A stretch of DNA of 39,674 bases, taken from contig RMBW01000176.1 in assembly GCA_004009845.1 (NCBI GenBank), positions 1 through 39,674 of the forward strand, in the 5' to 3' direction. Shown one piece after another: positions 28,069 to 35,381 of the stretch; the stretch's first letter is position 1, and every line of letters begins with the position of its first letter. The notes below the pieces were generated by a model. It was not told the origin of the DNA, did no database searches, and saw nothing but the letters and a program-made list of their open reading frames with translations. Source of the stretch: Davidsoniella eucalypti. Its lineage: Eukaryota; Ascomycota; Sordariomycetes; Microascales; Ceratocystidaceae. Position numbers and translations under genes: made by a program.

Positions 28069-28177
28069 ACAGCTGATAGAAAGCACGGGATCCCGTCCGC
28101 TCTCTCCTAGTTAAACTATCAAGCGCTCGATCAGTACTACGGTGGGTGACCACGTGGGAATACCGGGTGTTGTATGT
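28069..28177 (+). rRNA. 5S rRNA gene, 3' fragment (positions 11-119)
   Basis: Carries almost the whole 5S gene: the conserved GATCCCGTCCG, an A-box-like AGTTAAACTATCAAG, CAGTACTACGGTGGGTGACC and the 3' end TTGTATGT. It ends just before a T-run terminator. Only the first ten bases are missing, and they lie 15 kb away at 12965. The internal control region is therefore complete, so polymerase III could in principle still start near here, inside the (AAC)n tail of the inserted element, and give a hybrid RNA. Confidence 0.92.
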
Positions 28178-28178
28178 C

Positions 28179-28183
28179 TTTTT
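28179..28183 (+). terminator. Polymerase III terminator of the 5S gene
   Basis: Five T residues beginning one base after the 5S 3' end, the usual pol III stop signal. Confidence 0.75.
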
Positions 28184-28244
28184 GGTCTTTGTGCACCTTT
28201 TTTGCTGTAGTTTTCCCTAATTCTTACGTCATATCCATGGCTGC

Positions 28245-28276
28245 ATACAACCTCCGTACTTTGAGTTCACGGTACC
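28245..28276 (+). repeat. Diverged third copy of the 5S-targeted repeat, left part
   Basis: CATACAACCTCCGTACTTTG, continuing through AGTTCACGGTACC, aligns with the 5' end of the ~750-bp unit (ACTTTGAGTTCAAGTTACC). Just before it, CCATGGCTGCATA resembles the 5S target CCACAGCTGATA, though this may be chance. Element E splits the copy; it continues at 34590. Confidence 0.5.
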
Positions 28277-28282
28277 TGTTAT

Positions 28283-28502
28283 GAAATAACACTCGCAGAC
28301 CCTCCGCATGAAGCTTAGACTTGATGTACAGTCTCACCTTTCCAATTTTGGTGACAACGATTCATGCATTGAGGCTTAGACTGGATGGTTACGAAATAAC
28401 AGTCGCAGAACCTCCGCATGAAACTTAAACTTGATGTACAGTCTCACCTTTCCGATGTTGGTGACAACGATTCATGCATTGAGGTTTAGAGTGCATACAC
28501 AG
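28283..28502 (+). repeat. 110-bp tandem duplication in the U3 region of element E LTR
   Basis: GAAATAACACTCGCAG at 28283 and GAAATAACAGTCGCAG at 28393 begin two similar ~110-bp units, both containing TTGATGTACAGTCTCACC and GGTGACAACGATTCATGC. The related solo LTR at 35874-36313 has only one unit. The 3' LTR repeats the same duplication at 33966-34185. Confidence 0.88.
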
Positions 28503-28573
28503 TCAACACGGCATTGCCTCGAACTTCTGTCCGTAGACCAGACCCTCCTGTTTCTTTCTCTCTCGGGTTAACA

Positions 28574-28634
28574 TATATAGCTTGCTTGTATCTCTTTTCT
28601 GTTCTCCTTTTGCCTTCCCCCTCCAAGCTTACAA
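28574..28634 (+). promoter_or_regulatory. Element E promoter: TATA box and predicted RNA 5' end
   Basis: TATATAG (28574-28580) precedes by ~50 nt the 10-mer AAGCTTACAA (28625-28634), which complements the primer site. That spacing equals the one in C and D, so RNA should start at or near 28625 after the pyrimidine-rich run. Confidence 0.55.
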
Positions 28635-28903
28635 CTCCCTGTGTACCTGACCTACTGGTGCAACCTCCTCTTCTTGTTCCTGTTCCTGTTCTTATCTTTG
28701 CTCCTGCTCCTGTTCTTACCTTCTTGTCCCCGCTCTTGTTCCTATCTTCGCTCCGGCTCCTGTCCTGATTTAGTCCCGATTTACTTAATTTATTATTCTG
28801 TGTAACTCTATTATCCTGAAAACTCCAAAACCACCTTCGAGTGACTACTCTCCCAGTGATCACTGGTTTCCCTTTAAATTCCTGCCTGCCCGTTCTTTAC
28901 ACT

Positions 28904-28913
28904 TTGTAAGCTT
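28904..28913 (+). other. Element E self-priming primer-binding site
   Basis: TTGTAAGCTT starts two bases after the 5' LTR and is the exact complement of AAGCTTACAA (28625-28634) in the LTR. The match is 10 nt, one shorter than in A, C and D. Confidence 0.65.
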
Positions 28914-28943
28914 CTTTTAGAGGACCTTGCACGACTTGTCAAG

Positions 28944-30143
28944 ATGGCCGACACTATCCCCATGTCTCATTCCGCTCCCACATCTACCTTCTGGGAAAAT
29001 TTTGCCAAACACCTGGGTAACCTCGACCGAATTGAGATAACCGCCACAAACCTTATGGATATCCCAGACAAATCCATAATTCCTATCCTGCTGGCAGCAT
29101 ACACTAATGGGAAACGCTCCGCTCACCAGAACATCGCGGGTCCTCCTATCCGAGACGGTGCTGATAAATACGAAATCGTTGTCCTATGGCACCTATTCAA
29201 CCGTGGACTTGCGGATGCTCTTGTCCCTACCTCCAAGAAAGCCAAAGTGGCTGACCCGGAATTTTACTTTGGTGATATGGCCAAATACCAGACCTTCGTT
29301 TCCCAGTGTGCACTCCGCTTCGCCGCTGACCCTGCCGCTTTCCGCGATGAGCAAGCCAAGATGATCTTTGCCATCTCTTTCCTGCGTGGTAACGCATATG
29401 CCTGGATACAACCCCAGATCAAACAAGACACTGGGAAAGTTCGATACGCCCACTATGGCGAATTCTTGACTGCACTAAGCTCTGCCTTCGATGACCCAGA
29501 TGCTAAAGCCACCGCCCACCGGGAGATACTCTCCATCAACCAGACTGGCAGCTGCGCTGCCTACTATTCCCGTTTTTACTCGCTGATCTGCCGGCTTGAT
29601 TGGTCCAGCCCAAAATACACAATCCCGCTTTTCGAGAAAGGATTGAAACCTGAGATCAAGGATGCCCTGGCCATGAACGGACATACTGCTCCCCGTGATA
29701 CCCTGGAGGCGTTTGCCAACTTCTGTATCACCCTCGACAATGCTCACCATGCCCGCACCATTGACCGACGCCGAAACAACACCCCGCAAGCCACTCGTTC
29801 CGTTCCACGCCCTCAAACCCAGATTTCTCCCCCAATCAACAATTATGCTCCTGTTCCCCCTCCGAGTATGCCTACGTTCAACTATCCAACCCCAGCTCGA
29901 CACCACCCCGACGCCATGCAAATTGACGCTACCCGTGCCCGGAACCAAGGTGATCGCCGCGCCAACCGCCTCTGCTTCTACTGTGGAAACTCTGGCCATT
30001 GGATTGCCCATTGTCCTGAGAAATCTAAGGGACGAATCAACAATTCGAACCTTGCCCAGTGGGAACCCACTGCAGACCCCCTTGATCCTGTTGCTACGCT
30101 CTCTGGTCAACCCTCTACCGACCGGCCAGAAGCAAAAAACTAG
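28944..30143 (+). CDS. gag: Element E Gag
   Basis: 399 aa, first ATG after the primer site. It has a mostly helical capsid-like region (FYFGDMAKYQTFVSQCALRF, ISFLRGNAYAWIQPQI), a Pro-rich hinge, and one CCHC zinc knuckle CFYCGNSGHWIAHC at about 344-357. Gag would form the particle and bind RNA. Unlike Gag of A, C and D there is no hydrophobic N-terminus. The last codons, GCA AAA AAC TAG, place a canonical A AAA AAC slippery heptamer against the stop, followed by a strong hairpin. The frame is intact. Confidence 0.93.
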   Translation: MADTIPMSHSAPTSTFWENFAKHLGNLDRIEITATNLMDIPDKSIIPILLAAYTNGKRSAHQNIAGPPIRDGADKYEIVVLWHLFNRGLADALVPTSKKAKVADPEFYFGDMAKYQTFVSQCALRFAADPAAFRDEQAKMIFAISFLRGNAYAWIQPQIKQDTGKVRYAHYGEFLTALSSAFDDPDAKATAHREILSINQTGSCAAYYSRFYSLICRLDWSSPKYTIPLFEKGLKPEIKDALAMNGHTAPRDTLEAFANFCITLDNAHHARTIDRRRNNTPQATRSVPRPQTQISPPINNYAPVPPPSMPTFNYPTPARHHPDAMQIDATRARNQGDRRANRLCFYCGNSGHWIAHCPEKSKGRINNSNLAQWEPTADPLDPVATLSGQPSTDRPEAKN

Positions 30144-30187
30144 TTTCGCTAGTCTGTCCCTCTCCTGGGCAGCAACAGACTAGCGAA
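30134..30187 (+). promoter_or_regulatory. Element E -1 frameshift signal: A AAA AAC plus 13-bp hairpin
   Basis: The slippery heptamer A AAA AAC (30134-30140) is in gag phase and directly before the TAG stop. Four bases after the heptamer a perfect 13-bp stem starts, TTCGCTAGTCTGT (30145-30157) with ACAGACTAGCGAA (30175-30187), loop 17 nt. The -1 frame is open from CTA GTT TCG into Pol. The heptamer type is well known from animal retroviruses. Confidence 0.85.
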
Positions 30188-30205
30188 GTTCCTGTCTCCG
30201 AGTTT

Positions 30206-33200
30206 ATGTTTTCCTATTCCTGTGCCAAAGACTATGGGCATCATGCCCTCTTCCTTGTTAAAGTCCTAGTCAATAAAAATATTTTTGCCTATGCTATGAT
30301 TGACTCCGGAGCCACATCCTGTTTTGTCAACTCGAATTTCCTGAGAAAAAACCTGCTCAAGCCAACCAAAAAACCACATCCAGCTAAACTTACAGTTGTT
30401 GATGGTCGTGACTCCGAAGCCGGCGATGTGACTCATGAAATAGCCTTGGACCTCCAATTTCAAACCCTGAGCGAAACCACTGTTTTCAATGTAACCAAGA
30501 TCGCAGAATATGACCTCATTCTTGGACGTTCCTGGCTCAATACGCACAATCCTTGCATTGATTGGATCTCTGAAAGCATAAACTTTGAACGAACCTGCTG
30601 CTCGAAACCTAACAACAAACCTGCAAAACCCGAACCCACCAGTCCTGTTTCCACTCCTGTCAAGACCACACACCCAGTACCTGTCCAGACACCTGCACCT
30701 GAATACACCTCCAGACCTGTTACCACTCCTGCCCAGACACCCGCACCTGAATACACCTCCAGACCTGTTATCACTCCTGCCCAGAAGCCAGTACCAGTCC
30801 AAACACCCGCACCTGCCACGAAACCAGTTCCTGCCCAGATTTCCTGCATAACTATGTCCTCCAAGAAACTCCGCCGACTTGCCAAGCGAGAAAAACTCCA
30901 GATCTTTTCTGTTACACCACAACAAGTCCTTGATTACCTGAACCAGATAGACCCTAGTCCCGAAGAAGAAGAACAAACTCTGCGAAAAACAATCCCTGAG
31001 AAATACCACGACTTGCTCCCCCTGTTTTCTAGATCCGGTGCGAACCAGCTCCCGCCTCATCGACCTATAGACCACGAAATTCCGTTGATCCCTGATTCCA
31101 AACTCCCAGTTGGGCCGCTCTATGATATGTCTGTCCTGGAACTCCAAGCCCTGAAGAAATACCTCGATGACAACCTGCAGAAGGGTTTTATTCGCCCATC
31201 CAGCTCTTCCATGACCTCTCCCGTCCTGTTTGTCCGCAAGCCTGGCAGTCTGCGCTTTTGTGTTGATTACCGAAAAGTTAATGACATCACCAAGAAAAAC
31301 CGGTACCCACTGCCCAGAATAAACGAAAGCCTCCACTCCGCATCTAGAGGCAGGATCTTCACCCGTTTAGATCTTCGAGCGGCATACAACTTGATCCGAA
31401 TCAAAAAAGGCGATGAATGGAAAACCGCATTCCGAACTCGCTATGGCCTGTTCGAATATCTAGTCATGCCTTTTGGATTATCTAATGCTCCGGCAACCTG
31501 TCAGCAATTCGTTAACGAAGTTCTACACGAATACGTGGACCTGTTTTGTGTTGTCTACCTTGATGACATTCTTATTTTCTCTGAGAATCCAGATGAGCAC
31601 TCAGAACATGTCCGCAAGGTCTTGACAAAGCTGGCTGAAGCTGACCTCTTTGTCAAAGGTGAGAAGTGCGAATTCGATGTCACTCAGACAAAATTTGTTG
31701 GCTTTGTTCTATCTCACGATTCCCTGTCCATGGACCTCGACAAGATTACGGCAGTTGAAGAGTGGAAGCCCCCCACAACTGTTAAAGCTACGCAGAGCTT
31801 TCTTGGATTTGCAAACTATTATCGACGCTTCATCAAGGACTACTCCCGCATTTGTTCTCCCCTGTTTGATCTCACCCGGAAGGACCATGTCTTCTCCTGG
31901 ACGCCTGCCTGCCAGAAAGCCTTTGAGTTCTTGAAAGCCCAGTTTACGTCTGCCCCCATTCTGAAACACTTTGACCCTACCTTGGAAACTGTTCTTGAAA
32001 CAGATGCCTCTGACAGAGTCGTATCTGGTGTCTTGTCCCAGTATCACCCAGCTCCTGATGGCTCCCGAAAACTGCACCCGATCGCCTATCATTCTCGAAA
32101 GATGGCCCCTGCCGAATGCAACTATAGTGTGGGTGAAAAAGAACTACTAGCCATTATTGACTGTCTTCGCCAGTACTATACTATGCTTATCGGACTGGAG
32201 AAACCTGTTACCATCCTGACGGACCATAAGAACCTCACAGCTTTTACTACAAAAACTGTCATGAACCGACGCCAGGCCCGCTGGGCATTAGAACTAGCAG
32301 AGTTACCTTTCACGATCACCTACAGACCTGGAACAGCCAACTCACGAGCCGATGCACTTACTAGAAGAACTCAAGATGTTGAAACCCCAGATGGCGACCT
32401 AGACAAATCACTTCCATTAATTGAACCGGCTAAGATACGTATACACTCCCTTGAAGTCTCCGTTGGTACTCGAATCCGAAACGCGCTGAAAGAAGACCGA
32501 TTTGCCAAGTCTATCTTGAAAGCACTTAACACCAAAGCTTCCCGACATCCCGAGATCGATCTTGCTGTTTGTTCCCAGTCTCCAGAAGGACTTTTACTTG
32601 TTCGAAACTTGATTTACGTCCCCGACCAGTCTAAACTCCGCCTTGCTATCCTGAGGTCCTCACACGAACATCCTGCTGCCGGTCATCCTGGTCGGGAAGC
32701 AATGTTTGAGCTCTTGACCCGTGACTACTGGTGGCCCAAGATGCGAAAGGATATTGCCCAGTTTACTAAGAATTGCGAAACCTGCCAGAGAATCAAACCT
32801 GTCCGACATGCCCCATACGGATTCCTGAAACCCTTGAAAGTTCCCCAGCGACGTTGGGACTCGATCTCTATGGACTTCATCACCGGCCTGCCTCTTTCTG
32901 AAGGCCGGGATTCCATCTTTGTGGTTGTCGACCGTCTTACCAAGATGGCTCACTTTGTTCCTTGCAATTCAACACTTGATGCACATGGGTTTGCCCGCCT
33001 ATTCCGAGATTCGATTTTCCGTTTACATGGCCTGCCGAGTGACATTACCTCGGACAGAGGCTCCCTGTTTACGTCCCAGTTTATCCGCTCACTTGCCACT
33101 GTCCTACACATCAAGCAGAACCTGAGCACGGCATTTCACCCGCAGACAGATGGTCAAACTGAACGAATCAATGCCATCCTCGAACAATACCTCCGCGGAT

Positions 33201-33931
33201 ACTGTAACTACCAACAAGATAACTGGACCGACTTGTTATCCCTGGCTGAATTCTCGTACAACAACACTGTCTCGTCAGCCACCAGGACCTCGCCTTTCTT
33301 CGCAAACTTTGGCTATCACCCTCGATACCAGATAAGTTTAAACCCAAAATCTGCACCCAGCCCTGTACTACAAGATATAGCCAGTCAGCTTGATAGACTC
33401 TGCCAGTTCCTGAAGCAAGAGATGCTTTGGGCTCAAGACATTATGAGCGAACAGGCAGATACCCGTCGGATTTCCCCGCCTGTCCTGAAGTCGGGAGACC
33501 GTGTATGGCTCTTGCGAAGAAACATCTCGACCACTCGCCCATCGAATAAGCTGGACTTCAAGAAACTTGGCCCGTTCCAGGTCCTTCAAAAGGTCTCGAC
33601 ACATGCATATAAACTCGACTTGCCTGACACTATGAAGGTGCACCCTGTTTTCCATGTTTCCTTACTTGAACCAGCCGCGTCCGATCCGTATCCTGGCCAG
33701 ATCAACCCCGCTCCGCCCCCAGTTATTGTTGATGGCGAAGAGGAATTCTTTATTGACGAGATTCTCGATGTTCGTTCCCGAGGCCGGGTAAATATCAGAT
33801 GGGAATACCTTGTTAAATGGACTGGTTACTCTACACCAACCTGGACTCCGTTTGACTCCATCGAGGATACCAAAGCTTTCGATGATTTTTTGACCCAGTA
33901 TCCTGACAAGCCGGGCCCCAGAAGTCGCTGA
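30206..33931 (+). CDS. pol: Element E Pol polyprotein (protease-RT-RNase H-integrase-chromodomain)
   Basis: 1241 codons from the first Met; the frame is open back to the slippery site, so a Gag-Pol fusion is expected. Protease D33-S34-G35 (MIDSGATSCF). A Pro-rich linker at about 145-215 contains a repeated TPAPEYTSRPV unit. RT has D389 and Y451-L-D-D454. RNase H D600 (ETDASD) and LTDHKNLTAF. Integrase zinc region (HPAAGHPGRE, NCETCQRIK) and catalytic D890, D950, E986 (DD35E). The C-terminal domain (KLGPFQVLQKV, HPVFHVSLLEP) leads to a chromodomain near the end (YLVKWTGYSTPTWTPFDS). All catalytic residues are present and the frame is unbroken. Confidence 0.96.
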   Translation: MFSYSCAKDYGHHALFLVKVLVNKNIFAYAMIDSGATSCFVNSNFLRKNLLKPTKKPHPAKLTVVDGRDSEAGDVTHEIALDLQFQTLSETTVFNVTKIAEYDLILGRSWLNTHNPCIDWISESINFERTCCSKPNNKPAKPEPTSPVSTPVKTTHPVPVQTPAPEYTSRPVTTPAQTPAPEYTSRPVITPAQKPVPVQTPAPATKPVPAQISCITMSSKKLRRLAKREKLQIFSVTPQQVLDYLNQIDPSPEEEEQTLRKTIPEKYHDLLPLFSRSGANQLPPHRPIDHEIPLIPDSKLPVGPLYDMSVLELQALKKYLDDNLQKGFIRPSSSSMTSPVLFVRKPGSLRFCVDYRKVNDITKKNRYPLPRINESLHSASRGRIFTRLDLRAAYNLIRIKKGDEWKTAFRTRYGLFEYLVMPFGLSNAPATCQQFVNEVLHEYVDLFCVVYLDDILIFSENPDEHSEHVRKVLTKLAEADLFVKGEKCEFDVTQTKFVGFVLSHDSLSMDLDKITAVEEWKPPTTVKATQSFLGFANYYRRFIKDYSRICSPLFDLTRKDHVFSWTPACQKAFEFLKAQFTSAPILKHFDPTLETVLETDASDRVVSGVLSQYHPAPDGSRKLHPIAYHSRKMAPAECNYSVGEKELLAIIDCLRQYYTMLIGLEKPVTILTDHKNLTAFTTKTVMNRRQARWALELAELPFTITYRPGTANSRADALTRRTQDVETPDGDLDKSLPLIEPAKIRIHSLEVSVGTRIRNALKEDRFAKSILKALNTKASRHPEIDLAVCSQSPEGLLLVRNLIYVPDQSKLRLAILRSSHEHPAAGHPGREAMFELLTRDYWWPKMRKDIAQFTKNCETCQRIKPVRHAPYGFLKPLKVPQRRWDSISMDFITGLPLSEGRDSIFVVVDRLTKMAHFVPCNSTLDAHGFARLFRDSIFRLHGLPSDITSDRGSLFTSQFIRSLATVLHIKQNLSTAFHPQTDGQTERINAILEQYLRGYCNYQQDNWTDLLSLAEFSYNNTVSSATRTSPFFANFGYHPRYQISLNPKSAPSPVLQDIASQLDRLCQFLKQEMLWAQDIMSEQADTRRISPPVLKSGDRVWLLRRNISTTRPSNKLDFKKLGPFQVLQKVSTHAYKLDLPDTMKVHPVFHVSLLEPAASDPYPGQINPAPPPVIVDGEEEFFIDEILDVRSRGRVNIRWEYLVKWTGYSTPTWTPFDSIEDTKAFDDFLTQYPDKPGPRSR

Positions 33932-33945
33932 GGACATCGACCCTT

Positions 33946-33956
33946 AAGGAGGAGGG
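33946..33956 (+). other. Element E polypurine tract
   Basis: AAGGAGGAGGG, three bases before the 3' LTR, the expected plus-strand primer. Confidence 0.78.
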
Positions 33957-33959
33957 TAC

Positions 33960-34584
33960 TGTTATGAAATAACACTCGCAGACCCTCCGCATGAAGCTTA
34001 GACTTGATGTACAGTCTCACCTTTCCAATTTTGGTGACAACGATTCATGCATTGAGGCTTAGACTGGATGGTTACGAAATAACAGTCGCAGAACCTCCGC
34101 ATGAAACTTAAACTTGATGTACAGTCTCACCTTTCCGATGTTGGTGACAACGATTCATGCATTGAGGTTTAGAGTGCATACACAGTCAACACGGCATTGC
34201 CTCGAACTTCTGTCCGTAGACCAGACCCTCCTGTTTCTTTCTCTCTCGGGTTAACATATATAGCTTGCTTGTATCTCTTTTCTGTTCTCCTTTTGCCTTC
34301 CCCCTCCAAGCTTACAACTCCCTGTGTACCTGACCTACTGGTGCAACCTCCTCTTCTTGTTCCTGTTCCTGTTCTTATCTTTGCTCCTGCTCCTGTTCTT
34401 ACCTTCTTGTCCCCGCTCTTGTTCCTATCTTCGCTCCGGCTCCTGTCCTGATTTAGTCCCGATTTACTTAATTTATTATTCTGTGTAACTCTATTATCCT
34501 GAAAACTCCAAAACCACCTTCGAGTGACTACTCTCCCAGTGATCACTGGTTTCCCTTTAAATTCCTGCCTGCCCGTTCTTTACA
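33960..34584 (+). repeat. Element E 3' LTR (625 bp)
   Basis: Same length and, by eye, the same sequence as the 5' LTR, including the 110-bp duplication. Followed by target duplication GTACC. Confidence 0.95.
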
Positions 34585-34589
34585 GTACC

Positions 34590-34705
34590 TCCCCCTCATC
34601 TAAAGATGAACTTTTCCACTTCGTCGTGCATTTCTAAGAGCGATCAGCACTTGTTCCCAATGTTGCTGTTCATTCTCGCTTTTTTCAACCTTTGTCATTT
34701 TTTAT
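34590..34705 (+). repeat. Diverged third copy of the 5S-targeted repeat, right part
   Basis: TCCCCCTCATCTAAAGATGA and following sequence (CACTTCGTCGTGCATTTC, AAGAGCGATCAGCACTTGTT, CAATGTTGCTGTTCATTC) match the unit's CCCCCTTTGTCCAAAGACGA, CCTTCGTCGTGGGTTTTC and later bases at roughly 75-80%. Similarity fades after ~34700, so this copy is truncated or heavily decayed. Confidence 0.7.
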
Positions 34706-34708
34706 GCA

Positions 34709-35164
34709 CTATGCATTGTATGGAGAATTACCGTCAATATGTTATTTTTAAACCCAACTCTTCAATCTTATCTTCAATCAGGATGTTCTTCTACATCGCC
34801 TTGAGTGTTTATTGTGATAGTACTTGATATATTTGCTACTAACATTTTCTACATCTTGCCGTATCTGACTAATACAGATTCTTGTACATTAACCTTAATG
34901 CTTCAGAGTATGTAGACCTGCCCTTGATGTACTTGCACTTATAACTTGCCTTTTCTATTGCGTTTGGCCCAGTACATTTATCCCAGTGCTATTTAAGTCC
35001 AAATACTAGTAGTATTGATGTGGTTCTTTTAAAGTACAGTTCATAAATTATGTACTCCTTCAGGGAAAAGAAACATAAAGGGCAAGCTAGTTAATTTCCA
35101 CTCCCTGGCTAGTACTCATCTTTGTGAAACACTTCAAAGTTGTACCCAATTCTGAATAAAAATT
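34709..35164 (+). repeat. Inverted-repeat arm, left (pairs with 38581-39055)
   Basis: Sequence from CTATGCATTGTATGGAG to AATTCTGAATAAAAATT reappears in reverse complement at 39055 down to ~38590, with similarity of roughly 80-90% in long stretches (for example CCTTGAGTGTTTATTGTGAT and GTATGTAGACCTGCC). After removing the solo LTR the match continues through ATTACTACT to about 35390. No coding potential is seen. It may be the long terminal inverted repeat of an old DNA element or two copies of an older repeat. Confidence 0.78.
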
Positions 35165-35344
35165 TGAGACGATCTAAGGAGGGACGAGGCCAACAATCTT
35201 AGAAAGGAGAGATTAGATTGTGGCCGATGGAGAGAAGGACTATTATCTGTTGGAATAACGGCGGGAAGACGTCCCTATTTATAACCGTTTTGCATAGGCT
35301 TAGATCAAGCTTAGCCAAACCAACCAGGGCCTTAGACCCTTACA
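35165..35344 (-). repeat. Solo LTR of an A-related Ty3/gypsy family (180 bp)
   Basis: In minus orientation TGTAAGGGTCTAAGGCCC...GTCTCA with TATAAATAG inside, most like the LTR of A. A perfect target duplication AAATT flanks it (35160-35164 and 35345-35349). The opposite inverted-repeat arm (38581-38602) is an unoccupied version of the site. The predicted RNA start is ATCGGCCACAA, so its full-length parent should have primer site TTGTGGCCGAT. It was formed by LTR-LTR recombination. Confidence 0.93.
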
Positions 35345-35381
35345 AAATTACTACTTCTCCTGACTATACGAGTCATATTTC

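Larger units (their letters stand above)
28277..28901 (+). repeat. Element E 5' LTR (625 bp)
   Basis: TGTTATGAAATAAC...CGTTCTTTACA, with TG/CA ends. U3 holds a ~110-bp tandem duplication. A 378-bp antisense open frame in it (28486-28863) recurs in the other LTR and is not considered a gene. Confidence 0.95.
28277..34584 (+). mobile_element. Element E: intact chromodomain Ty3/gypsy retrotransposon with identical LTRs
   Basis: A 6308-bp plus-strand element with 625-bp LTRs (28277-28901 and 33960-34584) offset by exactly 5683 bp and showing no difference by eye, target duplication GTACC (28272-28276 and 34585-34589), primer site, gag, -1 recoding signal, pol and polypurine tract. Every part needed for transposition is present, making this the best candidate for an active element in the window. 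It is a different family from A-D: long LTR, no hydrophobic Gag start, YLDD rather than YIDD. Confidence 0.97.

Noticed and set aside
28486..28863. 125-codon antisense frame in E LTR, repeated at 34169-34546
   Set aside because: It covers the promoter region and has low-complexity composition without any motif.
30266..31336. 356-codon antisense frame across E pol
   Set aside because: A shadow of the conserved pol coding strand.
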